Assembly (NCBI GenBank): GCA_002297815.1
Contig: DBKH01000067.1
Location: 34,332 to 98,331 of the forward strand
Reading direction: 5' to 3'
DNA length: 64,000 bases
From: Bacteroidales bacterium UBA755
GTDB lineage: Bacteria > Bacteroidota > Bacteroidia > Bacteroidales > UBA932
The position numbers were made by a program, and so were the translations under genes. Below the pieces are notes generated by a model. It was not told where the DNA came from and searched no databases. It saw only the letters and a list, made by a program, of their open reading frames with translations. Below are positions 33,174 through 41,567 of the stretch, one piece after another; within the stretch, counting starts at the first letter, position 1, and each line of letters begins with the position of its first letter.

Positions 33174-33740
33174 ATGTTTGAAGAGACACTGAAATTCTAT
33201 CAGAATTTTCCCAAGGAAGGGATCAATTTCGTTGACATAATGCCGTTCATGCAGGACAAGGAGGTCTTTACCAAGTTGATAGGTGAAATCGGGAAGCACG
33301 TGACGGCTCCGACCGTGGCGGCTCCTGAAGCCCGTGCGTTTCTGTTTTGCGCCCCACTCCTAACTTCCAACTGCGGTGTGACGAATGTCGTTCCGTTCCG
33401 CAAGAAAGGCAAATTGCCTCATTCAGGTGACGACCTGCAGAGCATCGAGATCATGAAGGAATATGGTCCAGACAACCTCTACTTCCGCAAATCTGACATA
33501 GCGGCGGGTAAGGCAGAAGATGGAATATTCAATGTCGCCATCATAGATGATGTCCTTGCGACAGGAGGCACTGCCGAAGGAATCGCGAAGGCGCTTGACG
33601 CTCTTAAGATTAACGTTGATGGCAAAGAGTATGGCGTGAAAGTCTCAGAGTTCATATTCCTCGCCGAGCTTGACGGGCTCTATGGACGTAACCGACTTGA
33701 GAAGATTGCACCAGTATATTCAATCGCACACATCAAATAG
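33174..33740 (+). CDS. apt: Adenine phosphoribosyltransferase
   Basis: 188 residues. It makes AMP from adenine and PRPP. The PRPP-binding motif is VAIIDDVLATGGTAEGI at about residues 122-138, and FRKKGKLPH near 75-83 is the flexible-loop region of APRT. Slightly longer than usual bacterial Apt (about 170-180), with an extra segment near 38-60. It diverges from the Tsx-like channel and purine permease. Together they form a purine salvage cluster. Confidence 0.94.
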   Translation: MFEETLKFYQNFPKEGINFVDIMPFMQDKEVFTKLIGEIGKHVTAPTVAAPEARAFLFCAPLLTSNCGVTNVVPFRKKGKLPHSGDDLQSIEIMKEYGPDNLYFRKSDIAAGKAEDGIFNVAIIDDVLATGGTAEGIAKALDALKINVDGKEYGVKVSEFIFLAELDGLYGRNRLEKIAPVYSIAHIK

Positions 33741-33741
33741 T

Positions 33742-34668
33742 TTAAAAACCTTTCGCGATATTATCAGCGATGGACTGGATGAGACGCTCACGGGCTTCTA
33801 TGCTGGCCCAGGCGATGTGTGGAGTCAGGCTGAGACGTTCGGGGTGTCTGGTGTGAAGAAGCGGGTGATCAGCAGGAATCGGTTCGATAGAATAGACATC
33901 CAAGCCTGCTCCACCGATGACACCCTCATCTATGACTTTGGCTAGTGCATCCTCCACAACGATTCCTCCACGCCCCATATTCACGATGATGGCTTGCGGT
34001 TTCATCATCCTTAGCTCCCTCTCTCCGACAAGACCAGCAGTGCGCTCATTATAAGGAGCATGAACGGAAATCACATCCGACTCTCGCATAAGGCTTTCAA
34101 GAGGTACGGAAGGATAATCTGTGTTGTGGCTCGTGCCGGAAGTAGAATAGTAGATGACCCTCATACCGAAAGCAGTTCCAATCTTCGCCACCTTGGTACC
34201 TATGGCCCCCAAACCTATGACGCCCAATGTCTTGCCGGCCATTTCAATAAATGGTCTAGAATAATCAGTGAACAACCCGCTGCGGGAATACGCCCCAGAC
34301 TTGACGACATCGTCGAAATAGGCTCCATTGCCCAGAAGGTTAAGAATATGCATGAATGTTTCCTGCACAACAGAGTCTGTGGAATAGCCCGCAACATTCC
34401 GGACCAAAACCCCATGCCGCGAACAAGAATCGACATCAATGTTGTTTATTCCTGTACCAGCCTCACACACTAGTCGAAGTTTTGGCGCAGCTTCCAACAG
34501 CTGGTCATTCACCTTTATCTTATTAACAATCAAGACTTCACAATCCCCCACCCGCTGAATGGACTCTTCAGGTGTTGAATTCGGCCACGCAGTCAGCTCG
34601 CCTTGCCTTTCAATCGGTGCCAACGATGACGTTCCCATCGTTCCAGCATCCAAGAACACAATCTTCAT
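33742..34668 (-). CDS. D-2-hydroxyacid dehydrogenase (NAD-dependent)
   Basis: 308 residues from the ATG at 34668 (MKIVFLDAGTMG); the frame extends upstream into tRNA-Leu and is not coding there. The NAD-binding signature is TLGVIGLGAIGTKVAKIGTA near residues 143-162. The catalytic Arg lies in VNMGRGGIV, the Glu further on, and the His in LTPHIAWASIEAR near 280. It is similar to hydroxypyruvate/glycerate dehydrogenases; lactate or phosphoglycerate activity cannot be excluded. It converges with apt, two bases between stops. Confidence 0.92.
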   Translation of the reverse strand: MKIVFLDAGTMGTSSLAPIERQGELTAWPNSTPEESIQRVGDCEVLIVNKIKVNDQLLEAAPKLRLVCEAGTGINNIDVDSCSRHGVLVRNVAGYSTDSVVQETFMHILNLLGNGAYFDDVVKSGAYSRSGLFTDYSRPFIEMAGKTLGVIGLGAIGTKVAKIGTAFGMRVIYYSTSGTSHNTDYPSVPLESLMRESDVISVHAPYNERTAGLVGERELRMMKPQAIIVNMGRGGIVVEDALAKVIDEGVIGGAGLDVYSIEPIPADHPLLHTRHPERLSLTPHIAWASIEARERLIQSIADNIAKGF

Positions 34669-34739
34669 CTCTCGAATTTTTCCGCTAATATAGTGTATTT
34701 TCGCGAATCTATAATATGTCCATGAAAGCCCTCCTTCCC

Positions 34740-34798
34740 CGGACAAATCAACCCTATCATGAACTTTGTCCGTGGGAAACCGCAGTTGCCCGGACAAA
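34740..34798. promoter_or_regulatory. CGGACAAA triple site upstream of the dehydrogenase gene
   Basis: CGGACAAA at 34740-34747, inverted TTTGTCCG at 34765-34772, and direct CGGACAAA at 34791-34798. The first pair could form a hairpin; the set could also be an operator. The same arms build the tRNA-Asn terminator at 17564-17595. Confidence 0.4.
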
Positions 34799-34824
34799 CT
34801 GATTGGGACAAGGATTGAAAATCG

Positions 34825-34854
34825 AACGAGGGCAACCTGAAGGTCGTCCTCGTT
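34825..34854 (-). terminator. Hairpin downstream of tRNA-Leu
   Basis: AACGAGG (34825-34831) pairs with CCTCGTT (34848-34854), with inner ACCT/AGGT, just past the tRNA 3' end on the minus strand, followed by CGATTTTC. Confidence 0.6.
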
Positions 34855-34858
34855 CTCG

Positions 34859-34941
34859 TGCGCGGGATGAGAGTCGAACTCACACGTCGCAATTGACACT
34901 AGCTCCTGAAACTAGCGCGTCTACCATTTCGCCACCCGCGC
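34859..34941 (-). tRNA. tRNA-Leu (CAG)
   Basis: Class II tRNA of 83 bases on the minus strand. Acceptor GCGCGGG/CCCGCGC, D-arm GGCGAAATGGTAGACGC, anticodon stem CTAGT/GCTAG with loop TTCAGGA, a variable arm, and T-loop TTCGACT. CCA is not encoded. Confidence 0.95.
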
Positions 34942-34954
34942 TTGAAGTGGATTG

Positions 34955-34985
34955 CAAAGATACGTATAATTTACGAATATGCAAA
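34955..34985 (-). promoter_or_regulatory. Promoter of tRNA-Leu
   Basis: Minus-strand TATCTTTG (34962-34955) and TTTG (34985-34982), exactly 19 bases apart, 14 bases before the tRNA. Confidence 0.7.
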
Positions 34986-35013
34986 CAAATTCAAGTTCGG
35001 GTGCCTAAGAAAA

Positions 35014-36582
35014 CTATTTCTTGTACTTGTCGAACACCTTGTTGATCAATGCGGACTTTCCTGAAGTTGTCGTGATCAGAGCATCGCGGAACGTCTTTGT
35101 GTCAATCGTGTAAGGGCTCAATGCCGCACAGATGTCAGACCTGCGTACCCCACCTGCCTCCAGTTCTTTGAGGATTTGAGGTTTAAACCAATAATTATGA
35201 CCATCGCTTGAATTTCCTCCATAGCGCTCCTTGTAAATTGCGTTCTCAATGTAGTAGGCCCACATCTCTCCAACCTCGCAGTAACCAGCGTAATTGCCGC
35301 TTCCCGTACCGTAGCACTCTCCGGTACCGATGAAAGAAGTAAGAATGTAGGTGGCGTAGTACTTCCAATAACCTGTACCGGCCTTTGCGAAATGGGTGGC
35401 ATGCGCCATCTCATGAATTGTACTCATGTAAAGCTCAGCGTAGTTTCCGTTTTTTCCTTTTGAGCCAATGGTGATGTCTGGTGAGAAAATTCTGACAATG
35501 GAAGCATACACGCCCAAGTACTTACTGACTAACTTATTATCCAAGAACGCGCCATGATGAATCATCAATGTACTTGATGGTTTAAGGATGTCCAAAATCC
35601 AAAATCGGATATTATTAGCAGGCTTCGTCACACCGGTCTTTTCACATTTCATGTAATAGTCATAAGCAGCATTGTTGACCACACATCTGCGGAATAGAGT
35701 AGCGTCAGACTTGCTGTCTATCTTCACATTGACTCCGTCATTGGAGCCCTTGCCGATGGACGATGTGGATGCTTGTACCAGAATTTTGTTCAAGCCGATG
35801 GTGAAACCAATCTTATTCTTGAAGCGGATTTTGTAATGAGGTCTGGCCGAGAACTTCATTGAGAACTGATACTTTCCATCCTTATCTGTGTAGGTGGATG
35901 AGATTCTGACGAAAACATTAGCCAACACTTTCACACATGACACACCGACAGTCTTTCGGAGTTTGTCATCGACAATCGTGATGCGCCCAGACGGTTTAAC
36001 GCGCCCTCTTGTCTGAGGTTCCAGCATGTCCGAGTTACCTGTGATCTCGAACGCTTTCCTCTCCACGGAATCCCAATCCACATCCTCAAAGCCTTTAGTC
36101 ACAACGTTTTCATCTGGGATAAAACACTCATCCATAATCTCATAGGCAATGCCACTTGGGAACACAAAGTCCGAGGGGACTACAGCATACTGCCAAGTGA
36201 TTTCTCCTTGAGGGACAGACGGATCGTGGTAGTAGTCGCCAGTCTTTAGAATCTCACGGTCCAAAGGATAGTCAAACAGATCCAAACCAAGATCAGAAAG
36301 CATAGCCAAATCATCTGCATCTTCTGGCAGAAAACGAACGTAAAGATCTGAAACTGGGACATCTACTAATGCTCTCGTCGGGAACAAAGCAGTCATTGCC
36401 TTCCTTACATTGGCCACTGAGTATGGGTTCTCCAGTTTCCGGCCAAGTTCAATCTTCTCATGAGAAACTATCTCTGATTTTTCCTTTGTGCTGACAGGAT
36501 CAATCTCCACCGGAGATCCACCCTCTTTACTGCAGGACACCAGCACCAGAGCCGGCAGCATCATTTTAAAGAACCATTTCAT
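35014..36582 (-). CDS. Putative zinc-metallopeptidase lipoprotein (HExxH)
   Basis: 522 residues. The signal peptide ends in LVLVSCSKE (Cys about residue 17), so it is a surface or periplasmic lipoprotein. Residues ~195-265 look like a carboxypeptidase-regulatory-type beta-sandwich (ITIVDDKLRKTVGVSCVKVL, then TDKDGKYQFSMKF). The second half carries STIHEMAHATHF near residue 390, a clear HExxH zinc motif with a following EVGEMWAYYIENA that could supply the third ligand. I do not recognise the exact family; lipoproteins of this plan occur in Bacteroidota. The target is unknown. It stands alone, divergent from the histidine phosphatase gene. Confidence 0.72.
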   Translation of the reverse strand: MKWFFKMMLPALVLVSCSKEGGSPVEIDPVSTKEKSEIVSHEKIELGRKLENPYSVANVRKAMTALFPTRALVDVPVSDLYVRFLPEDADDLAMLSDLGLDLFDYPLDREILKTGDYYHDPSVPQGEITWQYAVVPSDFVFPSGIAYEIMDECFIPDENVVTKGFEDVDWDSVERKAFEITGNSDMLEPQTRGRVKPSGRITIVDDKLRKTVGVSCVKVLANVFVRISSTYTDKDGKYQFSMKFSARPHYKIRFKNKIGFTIGLNKILVQASTSSIGKGSNDGVNVKIDSKSDATLFRRCVVNNAAYDYYMKCEKTGVTKPANNIRFWILDILKPSSTLMIHHGAFLDNKLVSKYLGVYASIVRIFSPDITIGSKGKNGNYAELYMSTIHEMAHATHFAKAGTGYWKYYATYILTSFIGTGECYGTGSGNYAGYCEVGEMWAYYIENAIYKERYGGNSSDGHNYWFKPQILKELEAGGVRRSDICAALSPYTIDTKTFRDALITTTSGKSALINKVFDKYKK

Positions 36583-36672
36583 CGTTTAGTTGGTTTTAGT
36601 TACAGTGCAAAGGTATGGGCATCTAGCCGTGGATTGAAATATTCAACGGATAAGTGTGGAATCGGCCATCTC

Positions 36673-36704
36673 TTTGCTATTTGGTGATGATTTCCTTATC
36701 TTTG
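36673..36704 (+). promoter_or_regulatory. Promoter of the histidine phosphatase gene
   Basis: TTTG at 36673-36676 and TATCTTTG at 36697-36704, 20 bases apart; 22 bases to the ATG. Confidence 0.65.
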
Positions 36705-36726
36705 TTCGCAAAAAAAGAGACAAAAC

Positions 36727-38073
36727 ATGAGCATTTTTCCCGTAACAGCCATCCGTACGGCTTCTATTGTATTGATTTCATGTGCGTTCTGCATATCATC
36801 ACAAGCACAGTCGTACAATAATCTAATTGAAGAGAACCCTGAAAGGGCTGGAGGTGTCTATCACTACTACGAGTACACTCCACAAGAGATCACCAAGGCG
36901 CCAAAGGGTTACAAGCCATTCTACATAAGCCACTACGGAAGACACGGTTCTCGCTACCACACAGGAGCAGGGCTATTCAAAAAAGCTGTTGAGAGCCTTT
37001 CGGCTGCTGAAAAAGCGAATCTCTTGACTGACGAAGGAATATTACTGAAAGCAAGAATTGACACCCTAAATTCTGAGCATCAAGGGATGTTCGGAATGTT
37101 AACGGAGAGAGGAGCAGCGGAGCATCGTGGGATTGCTGGAAGAATGTATAAAAACTATCCTGAGGTATTTAATGGTAAACGCCACGAGGTAGAGTGCGTT
37201 TCCAGTTACTGGCCTAGGTGCCTTGTGAGCATGGCAAATTTCACAGCAGTCTTGCAAGAGAATAGGGGGGACTTGAGATTCCACTACCTTACCGGCCCAA
37301 AGTATCTAGACTACATCAGCATGGATTTGGACACGAAGGAGGTAATGAAAGGCTCAAATGTGCTCAGACGCCACTTGCTAGACAGTCTTGTCTCCTATGA
37401 GAGGTTCTTCGATGCCATCTTTACAGACTCTGCCAAAGCCCTAAGTCTCATTGACAAGCCCAAAGAGTTCATGGATGATGTTTTCCTCGCTGGAGGAATC
37501 AGTCCAAACACTTTGAGCCATCCTGACATATTCAGTCATTTCACGACTGACGAGCTCATCGGTCTTTGGATTTCAAGGAATGACAAATTCTATTATAGTT
37601 TTGGCATTTCTGCTGAAGAGGGTGAATATGTGTCCGCAATAGCAAAGCCTCTCATTGAGGACATTATCACTAAGGCTGATGAAGCCCTCAAGGCGGGCAG
37701 TGAAAGGGCTGCCGATCTTAGGTTCGGCCATGATGTCGGGCTCCTTCCTCTTGTCGGAACTATCGGAATCGAGGGGATGGAAAAGCGCTGGAAGTCCGCT
37801 GACGTCCATAACCATTGGTTTGATTTTCAAATGATTCCAATGGCATCCAATCTTCAGATGATCTTTTACAAGAACAAGAAAGGAGACGTGCTCGTCAAAC
37901 TTGTCTATAATGACAAAGAGACTACAATCCCTGCCGTCAAAGCCTACAATGGTCCATTCTACAAATGGAGCGACCTTCGCGACTATCTCCAAAAGACTTC
38001 CGCTGCCATCTCTGACGAACACATCGTCAAAGACAACAGCGGAAAAGAACGCACCGGTGTTTCCGGGTTATAA
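36727..38073 (+). CDS. Histidine-type acid phosphatase (phytase/MINPP-like)
   Basis: 448 residues with a signal peptide (about 1-28, ending SSQAQ). The branch-2 histidine phosphatase motif YGRHGSRYH near residue 75 gives the phosphohistidine RHG, and LRFGHDVGLLPLVGTIG near 335 carries the HD proton-donor pair. This fits multiple inositol-polyphosphate phosphatases of gut Bacteroidota, which release phosphate from phytate in the periplasm or vesicles; other phosphate esters are possible. The gene has its own promoter. Confidence 0.88.
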   Translation: MSIFPVTAIRTASIVLISCAFCISSQAQSYNNLIEENPERAGGVYHYYEYTPQEITKAPKGYKPFYISHYGRHGSRYHTGAGLFKKAVESLSAAEKANLLTDEGILLKARIDTLNSEHQGMFGMLTERGAAEHRGIAGRMYKNYPEVFNGKRHEVECVSSYWPRCLVSMANFTAVLQENRGDLRFHYLTGPKYLDYISMDLDTKEVMKGSNVLRRHLLDSLVSYERFFDAIFTDSAKALSLIDKPKEFMDDVFLAGGISPNTLSHPDIFSHFTTDELIGLWISRNDKFYYSFGISAEEGEYVSAIAKPLIEDIITKADEALKAGSERAADLRFGHDVGLLPLVGTIGIEGMEKRWKSADVHNHWFDFQMIPMASNLQMIFYKNKKGDVLVKLVYNDKETTIPAVKAYNGPFYKWSDLRDYLQKTSAAISDEHIVKDNSGKERTGVSGL

Positions 38074-38074
38074 T

Positions 38075-38980
38075 CTAGAAATAGACTACTGTTTTCTGCT
38101 CTATTGATGACATCAGAGAGTTGGCGAGACGGCTCACTCCAAAACGGAACAAATCCTTATTAATCCATTCGTTGCCAAGAATCGACTTTGCAATGGAATG
38201 GTAGCATACTGCATCTTTGGAAGTGGAGATTCCACCTGCCGCTTTGAAGCCAACTCTACGGCCTGTCTTCTCATAAAATGCCTTAATGCACTCACACATG
38301 ACATAGGCAGCCATAGGAGTGGCGTTCACACTGACCTTACCGGTAGAAGTCTTGATAAAGTCCGCGCCCTCTTCCATAGCCAGAAATGATGCATTCGCAA
38401 TGTTTTCCGGAGTAATCAACAGCCCCGTCTCAAGGATGACTTTGAGAGTCACCTTACGGCCTAGTTTAGAAGCGGCTTTGTCTATCGACTCACGAATGGT
38501 CCTGATTTCCTTACGAGTGGATGCCTCATCTCCAACCATGAAAGCATTCAATGCAAGCACAATGTCAATCTCATCGGCACCTGCCTCAACAGCCATCTCA
38601 CACTCCTTGACTTTAACTTCAAGAAAACTCTGAGAAGTTGGGAAGCAACCAGCGACAGAGGTAACATGGACAGATGAAGAAACTAGATTCTCCCTCACTA
38701 AAGAAGCGAAATTAGGGAAAACACAAATCGAAGCTGGAAGTGGATATTCAGGATAGTCTTTCATAAAAGAATTGACCTTCCCGACCAACTTCTTGACAGA
38801 CTCCGGAGTGTCGTCCGAATGGAGAGTGGTCAAGTCCATCAACGCCATGCAGTTTTTAAGGACTTCCGGGGAAGTAACATTGTCAAGATTGGCCGCTATA
38901 GCGTCCAATCTTTTATTAATACGCTCCTTATCAGGGGAATAGCCATAACTAGCAAACAAAGATTCCATATCGTATAACAT
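38075..38980 (-). CDS. deoC: Deoxyribose-phosphate aldolase
   Basis: 301 residues from ATG 38980; ATG 38968 is equally plausible and a longer reading overlaps the upstream gene. It splits 2-deoxyribose-5-phosphate to glyceraldehyde-3-phosphate and acetaldehyde in nucleoside catabolism. The Schiff-base lysine lies in GADFIKTSTGKVSVNATP, and the other barrel residues in ADEIDIVLALNAF and FKAAGGIST. It is longer than the ~220-residue short form, with an N-terminal helical extension of about 70 residues. It follows the radical SAM gene closely. Confidence 0.92.
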   Translation of the reverse strand: MLYDMESLFASYGYSPDKERINKRLDAIAANLDNVTSPEVLKNCMALMDLTTLHSDDTPESVKKLVGKVNSFMKDYPEYPLPASICVFPNFASLVRENLVSSSVHVTSVAGCFPTSQSFLEVKVKECEMAVEAGADEIDIVLALNAFMVGDEASTRKEIRTIRESIDKAASKLGRKVTLKVILETGLLITPENIANASFLAMEEGADFIKTSTGKVSVNATPMAAYVMCECIKAFYEKTGRRVGFKAAGGISTSKDAVCYHSIAKSILGNEWINKDLFRFGVSRLANSLMSSIEQKTVVYF

Positions 38981-38990
38981 TAAAATATTA

Positions 38991-39746
38991 TTATCCTCGT
39001 ACTTGTATGACAAAACCTTCTTCTCGCAAAGGTTTGACTAATTCGTTCATGCATGCCTCTGAAAATTTCTCCAGATTAGCTGCTGGTGCTACCCTATCCA
39101 AGGTATAGACCATAATCTCCCGCGGTCTCAATCTTCGGACAATATTCATCCAGCCATCTAGAACTTCGGGTGAGGACGAGTCGAAATCAGGAGATTTCAA
39201 AAACATCGTCTGCAACACAAAGTTCCCTTCAAATTTCATAAGATACTGCACAATGTCCTCAACATGATACTCCCCTTGCGGCTGATTGATTATTGCCGCC
39301 AAAGCATCAGTAGGGGCGTCAATCTTCAGAATAGGGTTGTCAACTTTGGTCAATGCCTCGAAAACATCCGTACGGTATGTTCTTGTTGCATTAGATAGAA
39401 CAGAAACCTTGGCATTCGGAAAATATCTGTTTCTAAGTTCCAATGTGATGTCAATAATATTGGCGAAATCCGGATTCAAGGTAGGTTCTCCATCTCCGGA
39501 GAAAGTGATCGAATCAATCTGGATCCCCAAAGCTGCACATTCTTTCAGTTTAGCATCAAGTGCAACACGGAGTTCATCGGCAGAAGGAAGACGTCTGTCT
39601 CCTTTCCCGTCTTTGTTCCAACCGCATTCACAATAAATGCAATCGAAATTGCACAATTTGCCTCTAGTCGGCAAAAGGTTGATTCCCAAAGAAGAGCCTA
39701 ACCTTCTGGAGTGAATAGGACCGAACACCAACTCTTCTCTCATCAT
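38991..39746 (-). CDS. Radical SAM protein
   Basis: 251 residues. The 4Fe-4S/SAM motif is CNFDCIYCECG (CxxxCxxC) at about residues 32-42, followed by SGDGEPTLNPDF (GGE-like SAM site) near 85. The opening VFGPIHSRRLGSSLGINLLP matches a family of uncharacterised radical SAM proteins close to YfkB/MoaA-like enzymes. The substrate is unknown. It lies between the amidohydrolase and deoC genes, with 2 and about 10 bases between coding regions. Confidence 0.88.
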   Translation of the reverse strand: MMREELVFGPIHSRRLGSSLGINLLPTRGKLCNFDCIYCECGWNKDGKGDRRLPSADELRVALDAKLKECAALGIQIDSITFSGDGEPTLNPDFANIIDITLELRNRYFPNAKVSVLSNATRTYRTDVFEALTKVDNPILKIDAPTDALAAIINQPQGEYHVEDIVQYLMKFEGNFVLQTMFLKSPDFDSSSPEVLDGWMNIVRRLRPREIMVYTLDRVAPAANLEKFSEACMNELVKPLREEGFVIQVRG

Positions 39747-39748
39747 AG

Positions 39749-40933
39749 CTAAACTATTCTATGCGATGAACTTCTCTGGGTCAGACGGCAGTCTTCACTG
39801 ACATTATCAATAAGGACCAAACCAGGCCTCATCCCAAGCCTAATAGAACCATATTCCTTCTCTTTAGAAAGGAACTCCGCACCGTTGCTGCATGCCCACT
39901 TCAAAAGTTCAGGCATTTCCACTTCTGGGAAATTACTTTGAAGGCAAAACAGTTCCTTGACCATGTCAAGATCGTCATTGCTGGAAAGAGAATCCGTACC
40001 GACAGTGATCTTCAAACCATTGCGACGCATCAAAGAGATGGGTGGCAGCACATTCTGAATGAATATGTTCGACAACGGACACAAAGCAATAAACGGATGA
40101 GTCATCACCTGCTTGACTGCATCTATACCCTCTTGGTCGAGACAAACTTCATGGACAAGAAGAATATGCTCGTTGAAAGGAGCTGGATGAACCTTCTTCA
40201 ACCTGTCGATAAAATACAGCAGAGATGATTTGCCCGTAACAGGCGGAACACTCATTCCCGCGGCTTTCCGGTTTTCCCACATAGCTCCTCGCCCGTACTT
40301 AAGCATGTCTTCCTCTTCCTCAGTCTCCTCGGAATGATAAGAAAGATAGCCAGACTTCAAAGCGTCAGCTGAAGCAGCACTTACCAACTCAGGGCTCATC
40401 GTATAGCAAGAATGAGGAGTTGGTGCAGCATCTAGTCCATAACTCTCAGCTTCTTTCTTAAGCCTTCGTACAGAAGACATCACGGAATCACAATCCTTTG
40501 GCTCAGTCCCAAAAACTTCCAAAAATGTTCTTGTGTAAATAGGAGAAGCTTTTTTTATCGCAAAAGTGTCTGAACAGTTGCTGATGTCAGCCATGGCTGA
40601 CACTCCCCTATTCCACATCACATCGCTCCAATGTTGGATGTCACGAAGCTTCTCGTCCAAGCTTTTGTTGTCCCTCATGGCATTGATTTGGTCGATAAAA
40701 CCTGCCATGCCTGTACCCTTGCGGAAAGACTTCCAAAGGTACGATAGTTCAAGGTGGCAGTGGGTGTTCACGAAGCCAGGGGCTATGCACCCCTTCACAA
40801 AATTATTCTCAACTTTAGGATCTGGGCAGACGCCTAATGAAGTAATGGTTCCATCTTCAGAATATTCAACGAAACCATCCTTGATAGGGGCACCATCTAA
40901 AGTAAAAACATATTCAGCAGCTATTCTGTTCAT
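39749..40933 (-). CDS. Amidohydrolase-superfamily deaminase/hydrolase
   Basis: 394 residues. APGFVNTHCHLELSYL carries the HxH metal motif near residue 57; further ligands are in SYHSEETEEEED, LLVHEVCLD and TVGTDSLSSNDDLDM. This is the metal-dependent cytosine deaminase/chlorohydrolase-like branch. In Bacteroidota such proteins are sometimes assigned to aminofutalosine or other purine-type deamination, but the sequence does not settle the substrate. Its start overlaps the DUF4296 stop by four bases. Confidence 0.85.
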   Translation of the reverse strand: MNRIAAEYVFTLDGAPIKDGFVEYSEDGTITSLGVCPDPKVENNFVKGCIAPGFVNTHCHLELSYLWKSFRKGTGMAGFIDQINAMRDNKSLDEKLRDIQHWSDVMWNRGVSAMADISNCSDTFAIKKASPIYTRTFLEVFGTEPKDCDSVMSSVRRLKKEAESYGLDAAPTPHSCYTMSPELVSAASADALKSGYLSYHSEETEEEEDMLKYGRGAMWENRKAAGMSVPPVTGKSSLLYFIDRLKKVHPAPFNEHILLVHEVCLDQEGIDAVKQVMTHPFIALCPLSNIFIQNVLPPISLMRRNGLKITVGTDSLSSNDDLDMVKELFCLQSNFPEVEMPELLKWACSNGAEFLSKEKEYGSIRLGMRPGLVLIDNVSEDCRLTQRSSSHRIV

Positions 40934-41562
40934 TCAACAACCAAATCTTCTTGTAATTTTATCAAATTTAATTTGCGGAACGGCTCTTTTTGGACACGGT
41001 TGGGAGTCGTGTCCCTTACGGTCAACGCTGGGCCTTGAACAACAGTGTCCTCGATTACTGGAACGGGGACATAAACACCCAATGTGTCCTTCTCAAAATG
41101 AATAGTGTCAATCCTAAAGTCTGTGTCAAATGCATCCAAGAATGAATTGAAAACCCTTGTTGCTGAGTTCTTTCTGGCATTATACACAGAATCAGCTAGA
41201 TGGCGCAATTTATCTTCTTGGGAAATCTTAGCATTGAGATTCCACAGTTCTTTTCTAAGATCTTTCTCGACACGAGCGACCATCTCCGCATAACGTTTAG
41301 GGTCATTAAGATAACGATCTACGCTTTTCTGATAGTCTTTGAGAGTGTAACCGTAACGCTCAAAAATTGGCTCATAGAACCAAGTTGTGTCAGCCATGTT
41401 CCTCTTGTCCGGATTCTTGGCCAACCACTGATCTGCGAGAAGCATCTCCCGATAGATCCTCTCCATCTTTCGAACAGGGATAACGCGAGCACTACGGCCA
41501 CACGACAAAAGCAGTGAAGCCATAATCACCAACAGAAGAACTATCTTGAGAGCCTTTTTCAT
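40930..41562 (-). CDS. DUF4296-like lipoprotein
   Basis: 210 residues with lipoprotein signal LLSCGRS (Cys about residue 21). The middle part, MERIYREMLLADQWLAKNPD then YGYTLKDYQKSVDRYLNDP, fits DUF4296, a helical Bacteroidota family of unknown function. The C-terminal ~60 residues are Thr/Val/Pro-rich with repeated DTVV-type turns. It is 5 bases downstream of pheT and overlaps the amidohydrolase gene, so it belongs to that transcript. Confidence 0.8.
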   Translation of the reverse strand: MKKALKIVLLLVIMASLLLSCGRSARVIPVRKMERIYREMLLADQWLAKNPDKRNMADTTWFYEPIFERYGYTLKDYQKSVDRYLNDPKRYAEMVARVEKDLRKELWNLNAKISQEDKLRHLADSVYNARKNSATRVFNSFLDAFDTDFRIDTIHFEKDTLGVYVPVPVIEDTVVQGPALTVRDTTPNRVQKEPFRKLNLIKLQEDLVVE

Positions 41563-41567
41563 GTTTA

